Origin: Ostrinia nubilalis
Lineage: Eukaryota > Arthropoda > Insecta > Lepidoptera > Crambidae
Reading direction: 5' to 3'
Length of the DNA stretch: 64,000 nucleotides
Assembly: GCF_963855985.1 (NCBI RefSeq)
Contig: NC_087097.1
Coordinates: 3,939,001-4,003,000, forward strand
Shown here: positions 24,301 to 39,300 of the stretch, one piece after another
Position numbering within the stretch: position 1 is the first letter of the stretch
How the letters are laid out: every line of letters starts with the position of its first letter
Notes under the pieces: generated by a model
Seen by the model: the letters and a program-made list of their open reading frames with translations, nothing else
Told to the model about the DNA's origin: nothing
The model's database searches: none
Translations under genes and position numbers: made by a program

Positions 24301-27300
24301 CTTTAGTTCACAAAGATTAAACAAAGTATTTTTCCCGCCGCTTTTACATTCTCATTCGTTGATAGACTTCCTGTACTAAACTGACGAAATTAAACTTTTC
24401 TGTTGTTAAAAATTACGTAAAGTAGTTGAAAATGAAGAATAACGACAACTACCGATTCACGACGACATTCGATGGACGTATTTCATCGAATGCACTTTTC
24501 TAATTGCAAATTTGCGATTTTTGATTGTTTTCTTGTGCGGTTTTGAGTATTTAGTGTGTGAAAGTGTGATAGTGAGTGTAATAATAGTGAGTGAGTGTTA
24601 GGAAGATGCCAAACCATACGTACAGTGCTCGTGAGTACGTAAACATGGTTTACTGTTACGGGAGGGCACGTGGAAACGCATCTGAAGTCGCATCGGTGAG
24701 TAGGTACCTAGTTCTAAACTTAAAGGAATGTGTTTTTTTTAATGTAGGGAGTAAATAATCTGGTAATTTTGTGTACAAAATACTCCCGCGATTGCGGTAG
24801 ATAGTGGCGGAAAGCGCGTAGGTACGCTCCAATACACACACACATAGGAAACAGCAAACTAATTTAAAACGAACTTTAACTTTAGTTAGTCAAACAAAAA
24901 TACCTATTTACACTACCTATTTTACGTGGCTTCCTTCAGTAGACTATCAGACATGATAAGCGAGCGATCCGCGTAGCTCGATGGGTGCCGCAGTTGAAAC
25001 GTATTGCAGTATTACGAGCCACAGTACAGTTGATGTCGCACGGAAAATATTGGCTAAAAATTCTACTTTAGTTTGTAATTTTTTTTTTGGTGGATAATGC
25101 GTTTATATAAGTCATAATAGATCACCTAAATAAATATGGCGAGGATTGAAATCAACACCCTGTATAGTTTGAGTAGGTACCTATTGTTAAAAGTAATTTG
25201 CTTTTAATACCTCTAGTTAGTGACTTGAGAACACATTTATATGCTAATGGAGATGCAGCAGGAGTCATAGCTTCATAAAACATTATTGCATTCTCAAATT
25301 AGTATGCTCAGTGTGGTGTGGTTGTGTATATTAATGTTTTCATAGCCCGCTTGAATGGTGGATAGTCAGACTTTACTATTAAATATATAAGTATCTGTAT
25401 ATCCGCACTTAAGTATAGCATGGACAGAAACTATTTACCTATGCTAAGTAGCATTTATGTAAAGTTTTGTCTATTTCCTGTCATTGCTAGAGGTCTGCAT
25501 CGATGTTGATTTTAGTTTGTGGCCAGAGTATAAAGTTTCTCACACAACGATTAGGAATAAAGTAAGGTAAACGTCAACAATAGTAAAGTAAAAACGGCTA
25601 AGGAATCTTATGTTTTCGTTTATTTTTAAACTAGTTTCAACCAGTGTTACTTAGTTTTCGTCTATCAAAGAAAATCATGCCATAAAATAAAATTACGTTC
25701 ACATTTCACTTCATTTTTTGTAAAGAAAAGCATAAATATGAATTTTCGTCTTCCCAACTTGGGAATATATTGGTTGCCCATAAATAATTCTTCCCCTATT
25801 TAACCCCTATTGAAGGTAATTTAGCCTACGTCTTTTCCAAGATCCAATATTTACTTTAAGTTTATCAAAATTGGTTGTGAAAACTTGATAAAAGATAAAT
25901 TCTTTTACTACATGTTATTACATTATCATTAATTGTTAATCACTCTGAAGGATAGAGAGTCCAACAATATTTTTATTATGTTCAAGTACATTTGACTGTA
26001 GAGTGAAGTATTTTTGTTGCAAAATAGCACCAATTAAAACTACTTTACTTACATACCTACATAATTCCGCAATGTTTGACTTTGATGTGTCGTTGCCTGT
26101 ACAATAGAGCGAGAAGTTTCCTCTCTAACAATGTGATATTGTAGGGAATGAAAATACATTAACGTTGTTGTGGACACTCGTGGCTGAGTGTACAGACGAC
26201 AGCTAAACATGCATCTTATTCATTTGTGATAGGTGCGACTTTGCAATAAAAATCTGTACTGTTGACTGTACCAAACACGTGTTTGCTCTCAATGAGGGTA
26301 ACGCGAGAAGATTCAATAAGAACTACTAACTGCGTAGAGGGTATACAGAGGAGGTAATGGAATCCACTCGTGTACGAGTGACTTAATAGAACCCCTTTTG
26401 GTGTTTTTCCATTAGCACGATAGCGCCACGCTAAAGATGTAAAGGAATAGGCATTTGTTTTTTTTTTTTCATTTTTTCAGCCTTGGCATTATCAAATTAG
26501 CCAGTGCCTTTTTAAAATCCATGTAGCCTGTAGCACGTAGCCTTATACAGGGTGACTGAAATCGTTGGCATCCTTTTAAAATAAGGCTACCTACTCATGA
26601 TACAAGTTCTTTCCCCAAATATGAGACAAATCCGAATAAAAGTAGAGTCTTATATTAAAAGGATGCCAACGATTTCAAAGTCACCCTGTCAAAATATTTG
26701 GCATATCGTGACGTCACTGGACTGGTTAACCCATTTAGCCCTACCGTACTAGGGTACGGTAGGGCTAAAGGGTGGTGGAACATGAACAACACTGTGTCCC
26801 ACTGCTATTATTACATACACGAAATGCCATGTTCAGCTTATTTCATACAAAAGAAACAAGATCTTTTTATTTCTATTCCGATTTCTATGGTTGTTTTAGA
26901 GAACATTTAAGGCTTTAACTAAATATTATAAATAAATACCACGAGGGGTTAACGGAATTATTAGTAAAGTAATTTGTATTTACAAAGTGCTATAGTATTC
27001 TTTCAAAAGTCCTAGACACTCAAAACATATGTTTTGTCTGATAAATATTTATGTAAATGTAGCGTGTAATACCTTCGTGTAGCGTCAGCAGCGATGTCGT
27101 CAAAAGCTTTGTCGTAGCACTGGAGCAGTGTGTTGTCTTGCAGCAGTGCTCGGATCGCTGCCCAGATGGCGTTGCTCTCGTCTCTGTTAGGAAGAAGGGA
27201 TTATAGTTCAGTCTATAACAAAACTATTACCTACCAGCTTTTGCCCGCGGCTTCACCCGCGTGAAATTTAGTTTGTCACATATCGTCCTAAATTATAGCC

Positions 27301-30300
27301 TATATGTTATTCTGGGTTGTAAACAATAATACTGTAAAATTTCATCTAAAACCGGTCATCTAAAATCGTGACAGAGTAACAAACATCCAGACGTCCAAAC
27401 TTTCGCATTTATAATATTAGTAGGACGTACTTAAAACTATGTAGATACAGTTAGCATCACATTCTGTTACAGTTGGAATAAGGTTGTGTTGCCAACTTTT
27501 GGCCACTTTGAGTGTCACGATCTATTTGACGCTGACTGTACTTAAATGAAAACTATTGTCAAAGTTGTTAGAATGATAATGTAATACATAATTCGTTTTA
27601 ACTGAGATATTATGAAATTAATATTTAACTCTACTTATCTATTATGTATCGCCTTTTGTTTACCTCGTGCAAGAAACATTACAATTCATGTTCATTCAAA
27701 TACAACAAGAATGGAGCACGCCCTTGATTCAATTCTTTGTTACATGCAAAACAATTATCTGTCAAATACTGTTAAATACTGTCTTTGAACTGCTCACTGA
27801 AAAGATTAAGGGTCAGTTTACACCTGATACTAAACTAAGCTCAATTTTTTAAATAAAACACATATTAGCATAGCAGTATTGAGTTGATCTAAAGATTAGA
27901 CGCAATACATATTGGCAACAATGGCGACTGAACTGACTGACTTCCCAAAAAAATAAAGTGTCAAAAATAATTAGAGGTTTTTCAACGGGTCCTAAGTTTC
28001 ATATTGCCTACCTATTTTTACCGCCACAGAGGTAAGCACTTGGCCTGATGGAAAGTGATGGTGAAGGTGTAAGCGAGCTCTACCCGGAATCCATAATGTT
28101 TTAATTGTTTTTAATAAAAAATATATTTACGTGATACTATAATTATAATTTGGGGAGTTTATAAAGGATCGCTTTTAGATTACGAGAACCCTTATTTGAC
28201 CGCTCCCTACGCGAGTTATTTAATTTACTAGACGTAAATATTGCTCTGAGCCTTACTCTAAGCATAAAACAAACCAAACCCAAAAGGATGTCTATTTTTA
28301 TCCTGGACCTAATTCTCAAAGACATACAAATTGACATATTAGAACTTCATCACTTTGAAAAATTTAGGATTGAAATTCAAATTCTTTACAGGTATAGCGC
28401 TTTAACGAGTCAGTGTCTGGGGTATGGGAGTGGCACGGGAGGGGTGACATTGACATAAATCATGATGTGACAGAACATACAAATCTGCCCCCTTAGACAA
28501 AACGCACTTTTTGATCGAATCGAAAATCGAATCCGTCAAAACTCCATACAAAAAAGGGACTTTTCGACCACTTTTCGACTGGTTTGCGATTATAATTTGC
28601 ACTTTGTCTAGACCCACTGAAGCAGATCTGAAGTCTCGCTGACGTTTGACCGTCACAAAATCAACCCTCCCGCGAAGCTCTCATATCTCAGGCACTGACC
28701 CATAGACTTAGTATATAGGCCCTTTTTCAGGGCACTAATACACGTCCCAATAAAGATTGCCCTGCCACCACTTCGGGAGAAGTGGCGAAAGAAACTCATG
28801 CCCGTTTTCACTATCAATCCCTAATTTTTAAGTGATGACACTTAACAGGCATTTTGATTTCATATAGGTCGTTGGTGAAAACGGGCTTTAGTCACTTTGT
28901 CAGCCTCCTATTTATTAGGTACAGGTAATACCTTGAATTTTTACGGCCATTATTACAGGAAAGTATTATTTGTGTATTTTGTGATCCATCAAGATCCATT
29001 AGTTTGATTATTTGAAGGCAAACGAAAGGTTTTTGTTTGTCGAGTATTTCGTAATGAAAATGTTTTAGGAATATTGACGGGTTTTGATTTAGATAATTAT
29101 TTGTGTTTTGACGAAGTGCTTTATTACTGGTGAATGTTTTTATTCAATACAGTAACTAATATTAAGACTCCTAGATATAAGTAATGTTATTAACTAGGAT
29201 ACGACCTCTAATGAAGAATTGGGCATTTAAACTTTTCTTTGAATAGCCTATGTACTTAGTATGTACTGAACTGTCCTATAAAGTGCAACTTTTCATAACA
29301 TACTATGTCTATGTTTCAGATAGCAACCTTTACTTATTAGTTAACCAGGTCTTGGTTAAATAGAGCCCACATCAATTTGAACTTTATGCTGTGAAGATAC
29401 GGTTGAAAACCAATGACTTTTTTTGAATCTGGTTAAGGGTTAAGTTATATAACTATCTATTGGGAATGGATGAAGCAAGCCATTACTAATAAACAACACA
29501 AACGTCAGGTTATCTGCCTGAAACCTCCTCATCATTATGGAGGTAAGAAACGGGATTTACTATGTAGCAAAACGTTTCCAATGGATTAGCAAACTAAAGT
29601 GGCAATGGGCAGGGCACATAGTACGCAAAACTGCCGGCCTATGGGGCAGTAAGGTTCTGGAGTGGAGGCCTCGTACCGGGAAGCGCAGCGTAGGACGTCT
29701 ACCCACAAGGTGGACTGACGACTTCATAAAGGTAGCGGGAAGGCGCTGGATGCAGGCCGCCTACAACCGGCCATTGTGGAAATCATTGGGGGAGGCCTAT
29801 GTTCAGCAGTGGACGTCCTATGGCTGAAAATGATTTTGATGATGATGAAAACGTTTCAACACTTACCCGTGGACTGGGCAGTGGGAGCCGCTGATCTTCC
29901 GATGGTGGCCGAGAGGCGAGCGCGTCCAACGAGGCGGCTCTGTCACTCCACTCTCGTATACCTGAGAATAAATTAATATTAAACATTTAGTTACAGCTAA
30001 ATTAACAATTTAACGATGATAATAATAATCGTAAACTCTTAATTATATTTTGCAAGTAGGTAAGCTTTTAAAAGCGCGTCCCAGTATTACTCCAACCATA
30101 CCTGTGCTTTGGGATAATAAATGGACCAGTGCTGAAAAGATGCAGCGCAAGAATCTGAGTTACTATTGTCAGACTCTTTTTCAAGGGTCAACAGCTGCCT
30201 AGTTTATTATGTACATGCCAAATAGTGGGGTAATAACTTATAGAGCTTCCCGGCGCTTTCAGGTCCTAAGATAAAAATATAATAGTAGGTACTAGGGATC

Positions 30301-33300
30301 TGCCCAGCTCTTCGCATGGGTGCTAAGTATACATATAAACCTTTCTCTTGAATTACTCTATTAAAAAACCGCATCACAATCCATATCTAAGCATACATAG
30401 CGACAGACAGCGGAAAACGACTGTCAGATACAGATTTTCTATATAATTTGGTTGCTCTAATAGGTTTTGAAACTAGCGTTGGAGTCTAATACAAACCATT
30501 AAGCTAAGGGTTCGATCAATATGTAAGTTCACTTCAGAATATTAAACATTACGGCACTTAACTAAGTATAGGTCTAAAGAGTCAATTATGTCGATACAAC
30601 AGATACATAGGTAAGCAATTATCGGCAAAATAAACAATGCCATAACTTATGTAAGTAATAACCGTTGAATATGTAGATAAGTAAATGTAGTTATAAATAT
30701 CGTGCGTCACATCCAACACACCGACTTTTCATGTATAATAAAGATATTGTTGATTGACTGACAAATCCTCGCTGAGCCTACCAATTTGGCGTAGATTATA
30801 GTATCATCCTCTGATATTTTGAGCTTTACGAATGCTTTGTGCATTTACACGCGAGTTTTGTGACGATAAGCCATTGAATGAGAAATAATAAAGATAAAAC
30901 ATTATAAACATTGCACTGAAAAAACTGAAAATATTTTTTTTGGTATAGTCAGTGTCAAATAATTCGTGACACCCAAAGTGGCTAAGATGTTGACAACACT
31001 ACCTTATTCCTATAATTATAACTTTTACTTTCCAAAATGTTTACCTATTTATTTACTGTTAATGATTTATGTAATGCCAATCCAAAAACGTACTAACTTA
31101 CATAAGAAGAGGTATTTCATGTTGAACAGTATATATTTTGCAACATAGTTATACATAACATGAATTTTGCATATTCAAATGTATTCTGCGTACTTAGTCC
31201 TATATAAACAATGGTGCTATTGACAAAAAATAAGAAACGTAAAATTCGTTTGTAACTAATTCAATTGAATATTAATGATTTTTACAGTTTTTTGTGCTAT
31301 AATTCTTTCGAATCAAAACATGGTATGAGTCATGGAGCATAAGCTTCATATTTGGGTTGTTTATCAACATTAGAAGCGAAAACAAGTACCCAAATACATA
31401 ATTATATTTATAGTGCCTAGGTAATCAAATAACCATTAGGTAATCGGTGACTGTTGTTAATTGATAAACACGTGGTTACCTCGTGCTTAGCCTTTAGTCA
31501 TACCGCGGGTCGTGTAATTGTTTAGGAAATAAATTTTCTATTTCAATTGTTTACCGTAATTTAGAATAACTTTTTATATCAATAACTAGCCTCTCCTCGA
31601 ATTATTTTTCTTAGGGCTGATTTTTCAACATCGGATAACTTTTAACTGAATTAAACTTATTAGTCTGGCAAATTGACAGTTTTAGGCTTACTTTAACTTT
31701 CACAAATGTCAAAAATCTGTCAAACTCCACACAAAAAACACTGGTTATCGTTGTAGCCACTTGTAGCTACGGTCAAAGTTAGGTGGTGCAACTCAACCTA
31801 AGTTTTGTCTGATTCAAATTCAGCCAGTCTATTCCAAGTAAGTTACTTTGATCGTAAATCTTTTCTCTAATAAAAGTCCTTTGTGACGCGGCCACAGTAA
31901 CAATAACCGAAATCTATCGAACTGTAGGTAGGTATAATCAATTGTCAATAAGATTTATTTCTATTCATTCAACATAATAATAGCATAATAATTATACAGA
32001 AAGCGAAACCATTGTAAACATTATGATAACATTGTCACGTGGAACGCTCGTGGTACGTCACCCGTCACACCGTTGTGTAACAGTAACAATAACTTGATAA
32101 ACTGAGTGCAATATTAATGTAGTTATTTCGTGTGGTATCGATAAAGCACTGATAAGCTCAATTTTAAGATTAAATGTCAAGGCTGGGTTTATTGATCAAG
32201 TGTTTGTAAATAATTTGGCAATAAGTTTTTATAAAACAAAACATTTCTGGTATTTTTGTGCCTCTACAATTGTCAAAGTATGTTCTAAGTACGTAAATAG
32301 TATATTAACGTTTAATTAACGAATACTGACATTATCAAAAGAAACACAGCTATATTTAATGTGGTTACATATACTGAAACAACGCTAGTGAATTTCAGAG
32401 AGTATCGGATTCAGATATTAAAAACACTAAAAGAAAACATTTTTTAATATTTCTAGAGCAAGAATTTGTTCGGTAATCGTTACACATTTGCATTCCAGTG
32501 TAAAAGAGGACGTTGTGATAGACTATTAAATGATTTATTAATATGTCATTTATAATAACAATTTGTTGTCAGTGAACTTTGTCCCAAATAGTAGTAGTCT
32601 ATGTTTATTATGAGCATGCTTGTTTACTTGATTACATTATGTATAGAGGTATACATAGCTTCAGTACTATCAGTTCAAGGCTGGTCGTAGACCTCTAACC
32701 TCATGTAAGGTCAACATAGTGCTTATAATACAAGCTTTTTCCTAGATTCATGAAATAAATAACAGAATTTTATAAAAATCTGAAATGGTTTTGTGCTCTG
32801 CGCAAACATTGTTTCTAAAAAGGTTAATACGATCGCACATCCTTTTTAACTTTAGGAAGTGAGCGATTTAGACAGAGAATTCGTGTACGGATACTAAATT
32901 TTTTAAGGTCAATGTTCGCTAGTTTATTTGTCCGAAATAGGTTGTCGTTAAATTGAATTGATTGAAAGAATTTGACATTGCTATGATTGCTATGCTTGGG
33001 ATCTCAGGAAGATTCATGCGAACATTTTTACTAATTTTTTACTATTTAAATTCGTTACTTTTATGCCTACCTACTAATTTCCTATCTACGAACACCTTGA
33101 ATTGTTAGAACAATGAACAAAAAGTGTTAATAACAAAATGTTAAACTCTACCTCACCACTACTAAACAATCTTTATTTGGTCTTTGTTTTCATTGGCTAA
33201 CATTTTAAAATGATTTTTTATTTTTTAAATGATCTTTAATTCATTTCTTTATTTTTGAAGTTCTTCCATTTGAACTAAAATAGAAAGACACAGGTTTTAA

Positions 33301-36300
33301 CGCGACGTTTATGAATAAGTTACATTATGTACTCACGGCTTATTCCATTGGCCTTAAAATATGCATTCAAGTAACAAAGGCTTCTGAAGTTCACGTCATC
33401 GAATATTAAGCGACGTGACGTCATATTACTAGCTAGTCGTCTAACAAAACGTAGGCATTGAAATGATTTTAGCATCATCTTAGCTTCCGCGTGTGTAGAT
33501 AAAGAATAAATTGCAAGAGCCTTGAGGTTTTAGGAATGTCTACGAGTTTGCATGTAGAGACGAGAATTGCTTGACTCCTCGACACGAAACGATCCCGATT
33601 TTGTTATTGTTCTTTGAATATTGATTAGGCTTAGTTAGATTTCAGTCCAATAATAATAAAGATGTGTGCTAGTTATTTAAATTAGTGTCTATTATTTAAA
33701 TTGGTAGGCAGTTACTACCAATCAGTATTGTGTCGTGGCTGATATGTTTACAAATGCTTATCAATAAGAAGAAAGCTCCGTGATTCATGAGAGTCATCAA
33801 CTAGTCAGCAGCGCATGATAAGAGTGCAATAATCTGTAATTTAATAACAATATCAGTGATAGTTATTAGTTTTATATTGAGGGGTGAAAACAAGTAGCTA
33901 TGTTTTTTTTATCCTCAACAAGGAAGCTCTTGCTCTGCATCTTACCTGAGGTTATAAGTTTTAGAACATTGATTTTCATCAATCAAATATTGTCTTTCAG
34001 GTACATGATACCAGCCAGTGGTAGTCCACTGTTGGGCGTAAGCTTTCTCCAAGAATTGATAAACTGGACGATCTTCTGCTCTTTCATTCAGCCAGTTATG
34101 TTTTTTCGTCAGTTCATAGAGCACGAGAAGTTCTATAGTACTTACCAGGTACCTAAGTATTGCCGTCTTGTGGCGTAATATGAAAGTCTGATCCAATTTT
34201 TACAATAAAACAATGTCTGTCCTTTCAAGGAAACGAGTGCAATAATCTGAACTACCAATAAATAAATAAATAAAGTGCTACTAATTACGCGTCTTTACAG
34301 CTCCATATCAAAATATTGCCGTGCTTTTTGACCTATTATGTGCGTCAGAGATAAGAACCATATTTAAAAATAGCGACTGACAGTGAGAGTGGTTTCGCCG
34401 AATATGAATAGCAAACAATCACTTTCGACTTTGATAATAATACAAATTTTAATACGATGACGCTGTACACAACGAGTTAAATTAGTTCAAGAGTCGATAC
34501 ATTGATAATGAGGTATTTCACCTCTACTAAAGTAGGTATAGTGCAAGGGTGGTCAACTTGATTAGACATAAGATCTAACGAAACCCTGGGCGATCTATCA
34601 CTTACATACTTCTTGAAATCTTAAATGAAACAGCATAGTTTAGTACACAATCATGTAGTATTTTTTGCCTTGTCACGGTCGACTGGACTAATATTCGCGA
34701 TCGCGATCGACCGGTCGATATCGGAATAATTTTGATATTCAGATTACATATTTTTAATTTTAATTAACTTTGTTTTAATCGTCTTGTTCGTTAAACCAAT
34801 CAGCGGAAAAATGCAGCTACCTAGTCTACATATATGTTTAAATATTATTTTTCGTAATTATACTATAGTTGTGAATTGATGATGTTTAAAAATAACCCAA
34901 TTTATTTTGAAACAATTACGAACGTCGCATAACTAATAGGTAACTGTTAATTAATGTCACGTTAGATTGTGCGACGTTCCGCAAACAATATCTTTTTCCA
35001 AACATGTTATCAAACAAGTTTTTATACAAATATTTTGCCAAGGAACCCTAAACGGCGCAAAATGGTATCTGGAAGCTGAATGACTCTGAATGAGTCGTAA
35101 AAAGCAAAAATACTGGTTTCGCCAGCCGTGGGCCACTACTTATAGCGAAACTGCGCCGGTGTACAGTTGAGTGCAATATGTTATCGAAATTTTATTACAT
35201 AATTTACATGTGAAATGTGAGAAGGAATAATGTTTTTACATTATTGTAACGGTACATTTGACAAAAACAAAAGATAACACACTGTCTGTCACATTTGTTA
35301 AAATAAACATCCTCTTTGATCATAATTTATAAATAGCCCCTGATTAGGTGTGGTTAGGTATATAGTAGGGGTGATTTAGAATCGCTACGCCATCACTACG
35401 TAAAATAGTGGTTGTATTTTATGTGAAATCGAAAATTAAGGGCAGGTATATTGTCTGTAGTATCCAGAAAAGTAACAAGCTGCAATCAATCAGCAAAATC
35501 TGCAGTTAGTGACATATGGAACCAAAATATTTATTTACAGAAGAAATGTACTTTGCGCTCTATCAATCCATTTTTCTATTAAAATCAGAAAATAAAGCAG
35601 TGTGCTACTGACTGTACCGGTAACGTCTGTCCAGTTTTTCTCATAATAACTAAGCCAGTAGATTCTTGCACTGCGCAATCGCCTGTTGAAAGACTAATAT
35701 CTAAATATAGACTGGACTGAATTAGATTTAAACGGTGTGCGTGCTTTTATTTAACGGTAATATGCACATTCATTCTGCCTTACATGGAATTGAATCCACG
35801 AAGTTTCTTGCAAAAGTAAGTAGATTGAAAAAAATGGAGTGTTTTACCCAATGGTAACTTAGCAGATTTGGGGAGGCCTTTGTCCAGCAGTGGATGTCAT
35901 TTGGCTGAAACCAGCGAACTTAGCAATTAGAGCACAATCGCCCCCAAACGAAAAGCCGTGGGTCCCATTCTCACCTGAGGCAATCGATTTAGCAAGTTTT
36001 AGTAAAAAATATTTGAGATGCATTTATTTATTTATTTGCAGATGCATTTATTTATATCAACCGGCAGACAGTGGTGATTGAGTTTATTGCGGCGCTTCTT
36101 CTCATCACTTGCCAAATGTTGGTCACGAAGCGCTGGTAGGGTAAAAAGATTATGTATAAGACATGTAGAGGCTCCTTAAGAGCAAAACATTTAGCGATTT
36201 GAGGGTACTATTTAAAAATAGTCTATCTAATTTAAACATATAAAGAAATTTTGACTTTGACTCTTAAAATTATAATACCCTAATTCTACTTATGCCATGT

Positions 36301-39300
36301 GATATTTTATAGCAATATTAAAATGTAGGTTGCACGAACTGGTTCATCGGTTACGTAATATTTAACGTGTTCACTGTTCAGTCTCCGATTTTCTAAAATT
36401 TGTACAGTCGGAAGATTATGTTAATTTATTTGTGTCAAAGATGGAATAAATCAATATCGTTATCAGTGTGTAGCAATGGATTAAGTAGAAGCGACTAGAG
36501 CTTGCTCGGTGATCAACTAAATTGAATTATCAATCAGTTATCGGTTTAATTCAACAGCTTTGAAGTTCGTATTGGGGTTCTGTTGTCTATGTATAAAAAT
36601 TATTACTGTCTCTTCGTATTTTTGTTCAGTAATTTGTTACTAACATCGCACTATCATGAACTACAGTTAGTAAAATGCACTACAAGTAAAATGCACAGTG
36701 TTTAGTTCAAGTTAGTCTTTAAAAAACACACAGCGATTTTCTTAAGTAACCGTTTTACTACGAGTAGAATTAAATTTGCGCCTTCCTCAGAAAAAAACAT
36801 ACATTTCTGATGTTGAGTATCCTTTGACCATTGCACAAATCTAGCGACAATCATAACACCCGGCAGTTGAATTGAGATCTTGAGATCTACTTTCATGTGT
36901 AAACACTGAAAGTGTTTGAGTGGATTTGAAAGTTGTGACGACAGCATGTCCAGCTAAACATGGGGGGTTCTTATGTTCTTAGTAATAGAAGCGAATTTGA
37001 AACAAAAATGTATAGTCTGATCTGATGCTGTCAGTAACGTAGTGTGGCCGGTATGTCGCGGATTCATAATAAGAGCTCACTTTCTAATTGAAATTGTTCT
37101 GTTAATGAAATTACGTGTGAATCTTTTGATGTCAAAAAGGCACTAATTGTGTCATAATAATTTGATTATGTTTCTTTTGGTGGTTGCTATATAAAAGTTT
37201 CAGTTATGGACAAAAGAGGTGGGGATCATTATAAAAACGACATTGAGTAGGTACCTAGCTGGTTTGACTCTATTGGACCGGCAGTAATTAATTGCCTTTG
37301 ATCGCCAATAATACTTTGAATGGAATACGTTTAAGATACTCGACGAGATATTGACAGTATAGATGGTTTGGAAATTTTGGAATATGCAAGTTTTATTTAA
37401 TGTTAATGCATCACCCTATAAACGAAGTCGATCAGATAATGTTATTTATAGTCTACAGCAATTTGCCACAAGAAGTATTACGAGTTACGGTTATTTTTAC
37501 ATTTTCCTTTTGCATATAATAATACCTACCATAATTAAAGATGCTGCATTACATAGGATGTACGAAGATCATAATGGTGTGACTTAATATTGTTGTAATA
37601 AAAATAATTTTGCAACAAGATGTACAATATTTATTTTGACTCAATTTATCGAAAAAAATACCATGACATAGTCATCATTAATGTTCGCTATACATATTTA
37701 TTTGTAATCCACGTCATTATCACACGTCCCATTCGTGTGCCTGCACAACCTGTTATTAATTATTTTTTAAAAGAACGTGGCAAAAAACATGCAGTTCTCC
37801 GAGTTAAGGTGACATCCCAAACCACAAACGTTATGGCTGATAAAATATTGAATCCCTATTACTTCTTCTATGAAGAGTGTAGTGGCTAGTGGTTGGCAGT
37901 TAGAGGCAAGATAGCCAGTTCCTCCGTGATTGAAGATTCCGGGTGAAGCTCGCTTCCACATTCGGCCTGATCATCACTTACCATCAGGTGATATACAGGC
38001 CAAGAGCTTCCTCGTTGTGGTTAAAAAAAACTAACTGAGGTTACAACAACCTCTTACGGCTCTATCAAACCTATGCAACGGCTTAAAGGGCTTTTGGAAG
38101 TGCGAAATTTTATTACTTCGAAAAAACAGGTTTATTTAAGCCCCTCATCTATTCTATCTATACTTAATATTATAAATGCGAAAGTAACTCAGTCTGTCTG
38201 TCTGTCTCGCTTTCACGCCTAAACCACGGAACCGATTTTGATGAAATTTGGCATAGAGATAGTTTGAGTCCCGGGAAAGGACATAGGATAGTTTTTATCC
38301 TGGTTATTGAAACAGGGACGCGCGATAAAGTTTTTCTTTGACAGACAAAATTCCACGCGGGTGAAGCCGCGGGAGGCCGCTAGTCCTACATAAACTGGAA
38401 ATAAATATAGAATGTAATGTACCCTATGTGTCTACAAGGGCATTCAATCCAGAACCTTCAAGTCGATGTCTCTTAGCCCTGGACTATAAAGGCATCAAGT
38501 TATTTACTAAAAGACACTCACCTCTCTCATCATCTCAGGGTCGAAGACGTACAGCACTGGACGTGTCCTGGACGCTTTGGCTAGGCGCACCAGGTCTCCG
38601 TACTTGTCACGTAGCCCTTCCAGCAGGCCGAGACCCACGGTGTGGTGGAAAGCACCTGGAAAATAAGCGCTTTTAATTTGGAAAAATAAAATGTGAACTA
38701 CTAAGTAATTTTTATTTTAGGCATTTGAACCAAATCTACTAAAACTGAACAGATAACTAAATAGTTATGTAGAGCCCATTGAAGGATCTTAAATATTTTC
38801 TGGCGTTGAAATTCAATAAAGATATTTCCTATTTCAGTTGACTCGTGCGCGATGAAGATTTCGGAGCACGATTGAGTTTAACACAGGCAGAGCTGCAGGC
38901 AGAGGTAAGTAAATAAGCAATAATAACAATAAATTGTTGATTGCACTGATATTTTGACTGCTGAATGTGTATAAAAATTCTGGAATCTGCAGAATTCTCA
39001 AGATTGTGCTACTTATTTTTTTTTATTATTCTGCTCTATTAATTGCTTTTCTGCATTAACGTATACCACATTTTAACTTAACTTATCGGATTTTTTCTAC
39101 AAAAACAATAAGCTACTATTATTAAGGTCATCGTCATTATCAAAGTATACAACGTGCCTATCACGGTATGTTATTATAGTATCACTGTAAGGCTATTTTC
39201 ACTTTGTATGTAATTCTTGATACATTTGAATTAAGCAGTGTATGTACGCGAAAATATTGAGTTTGCGATCGATGCCACCATGTAACGCAGTAAAAGTTAA

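Larger units (their letters stand above)
29962..38521 (-). other. P450 intron 3, 8.6 kb
   Basis: The longest intron. Contains LINE and MITE pieces (30050, 30293, 31612, 34002, 34550, 35868, 37900, 38160). The remaining stretches (32.0-33.9 kb and 35.9-37.9 kb) are AT-rich with no recognised gene. Confidence 0.7.
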
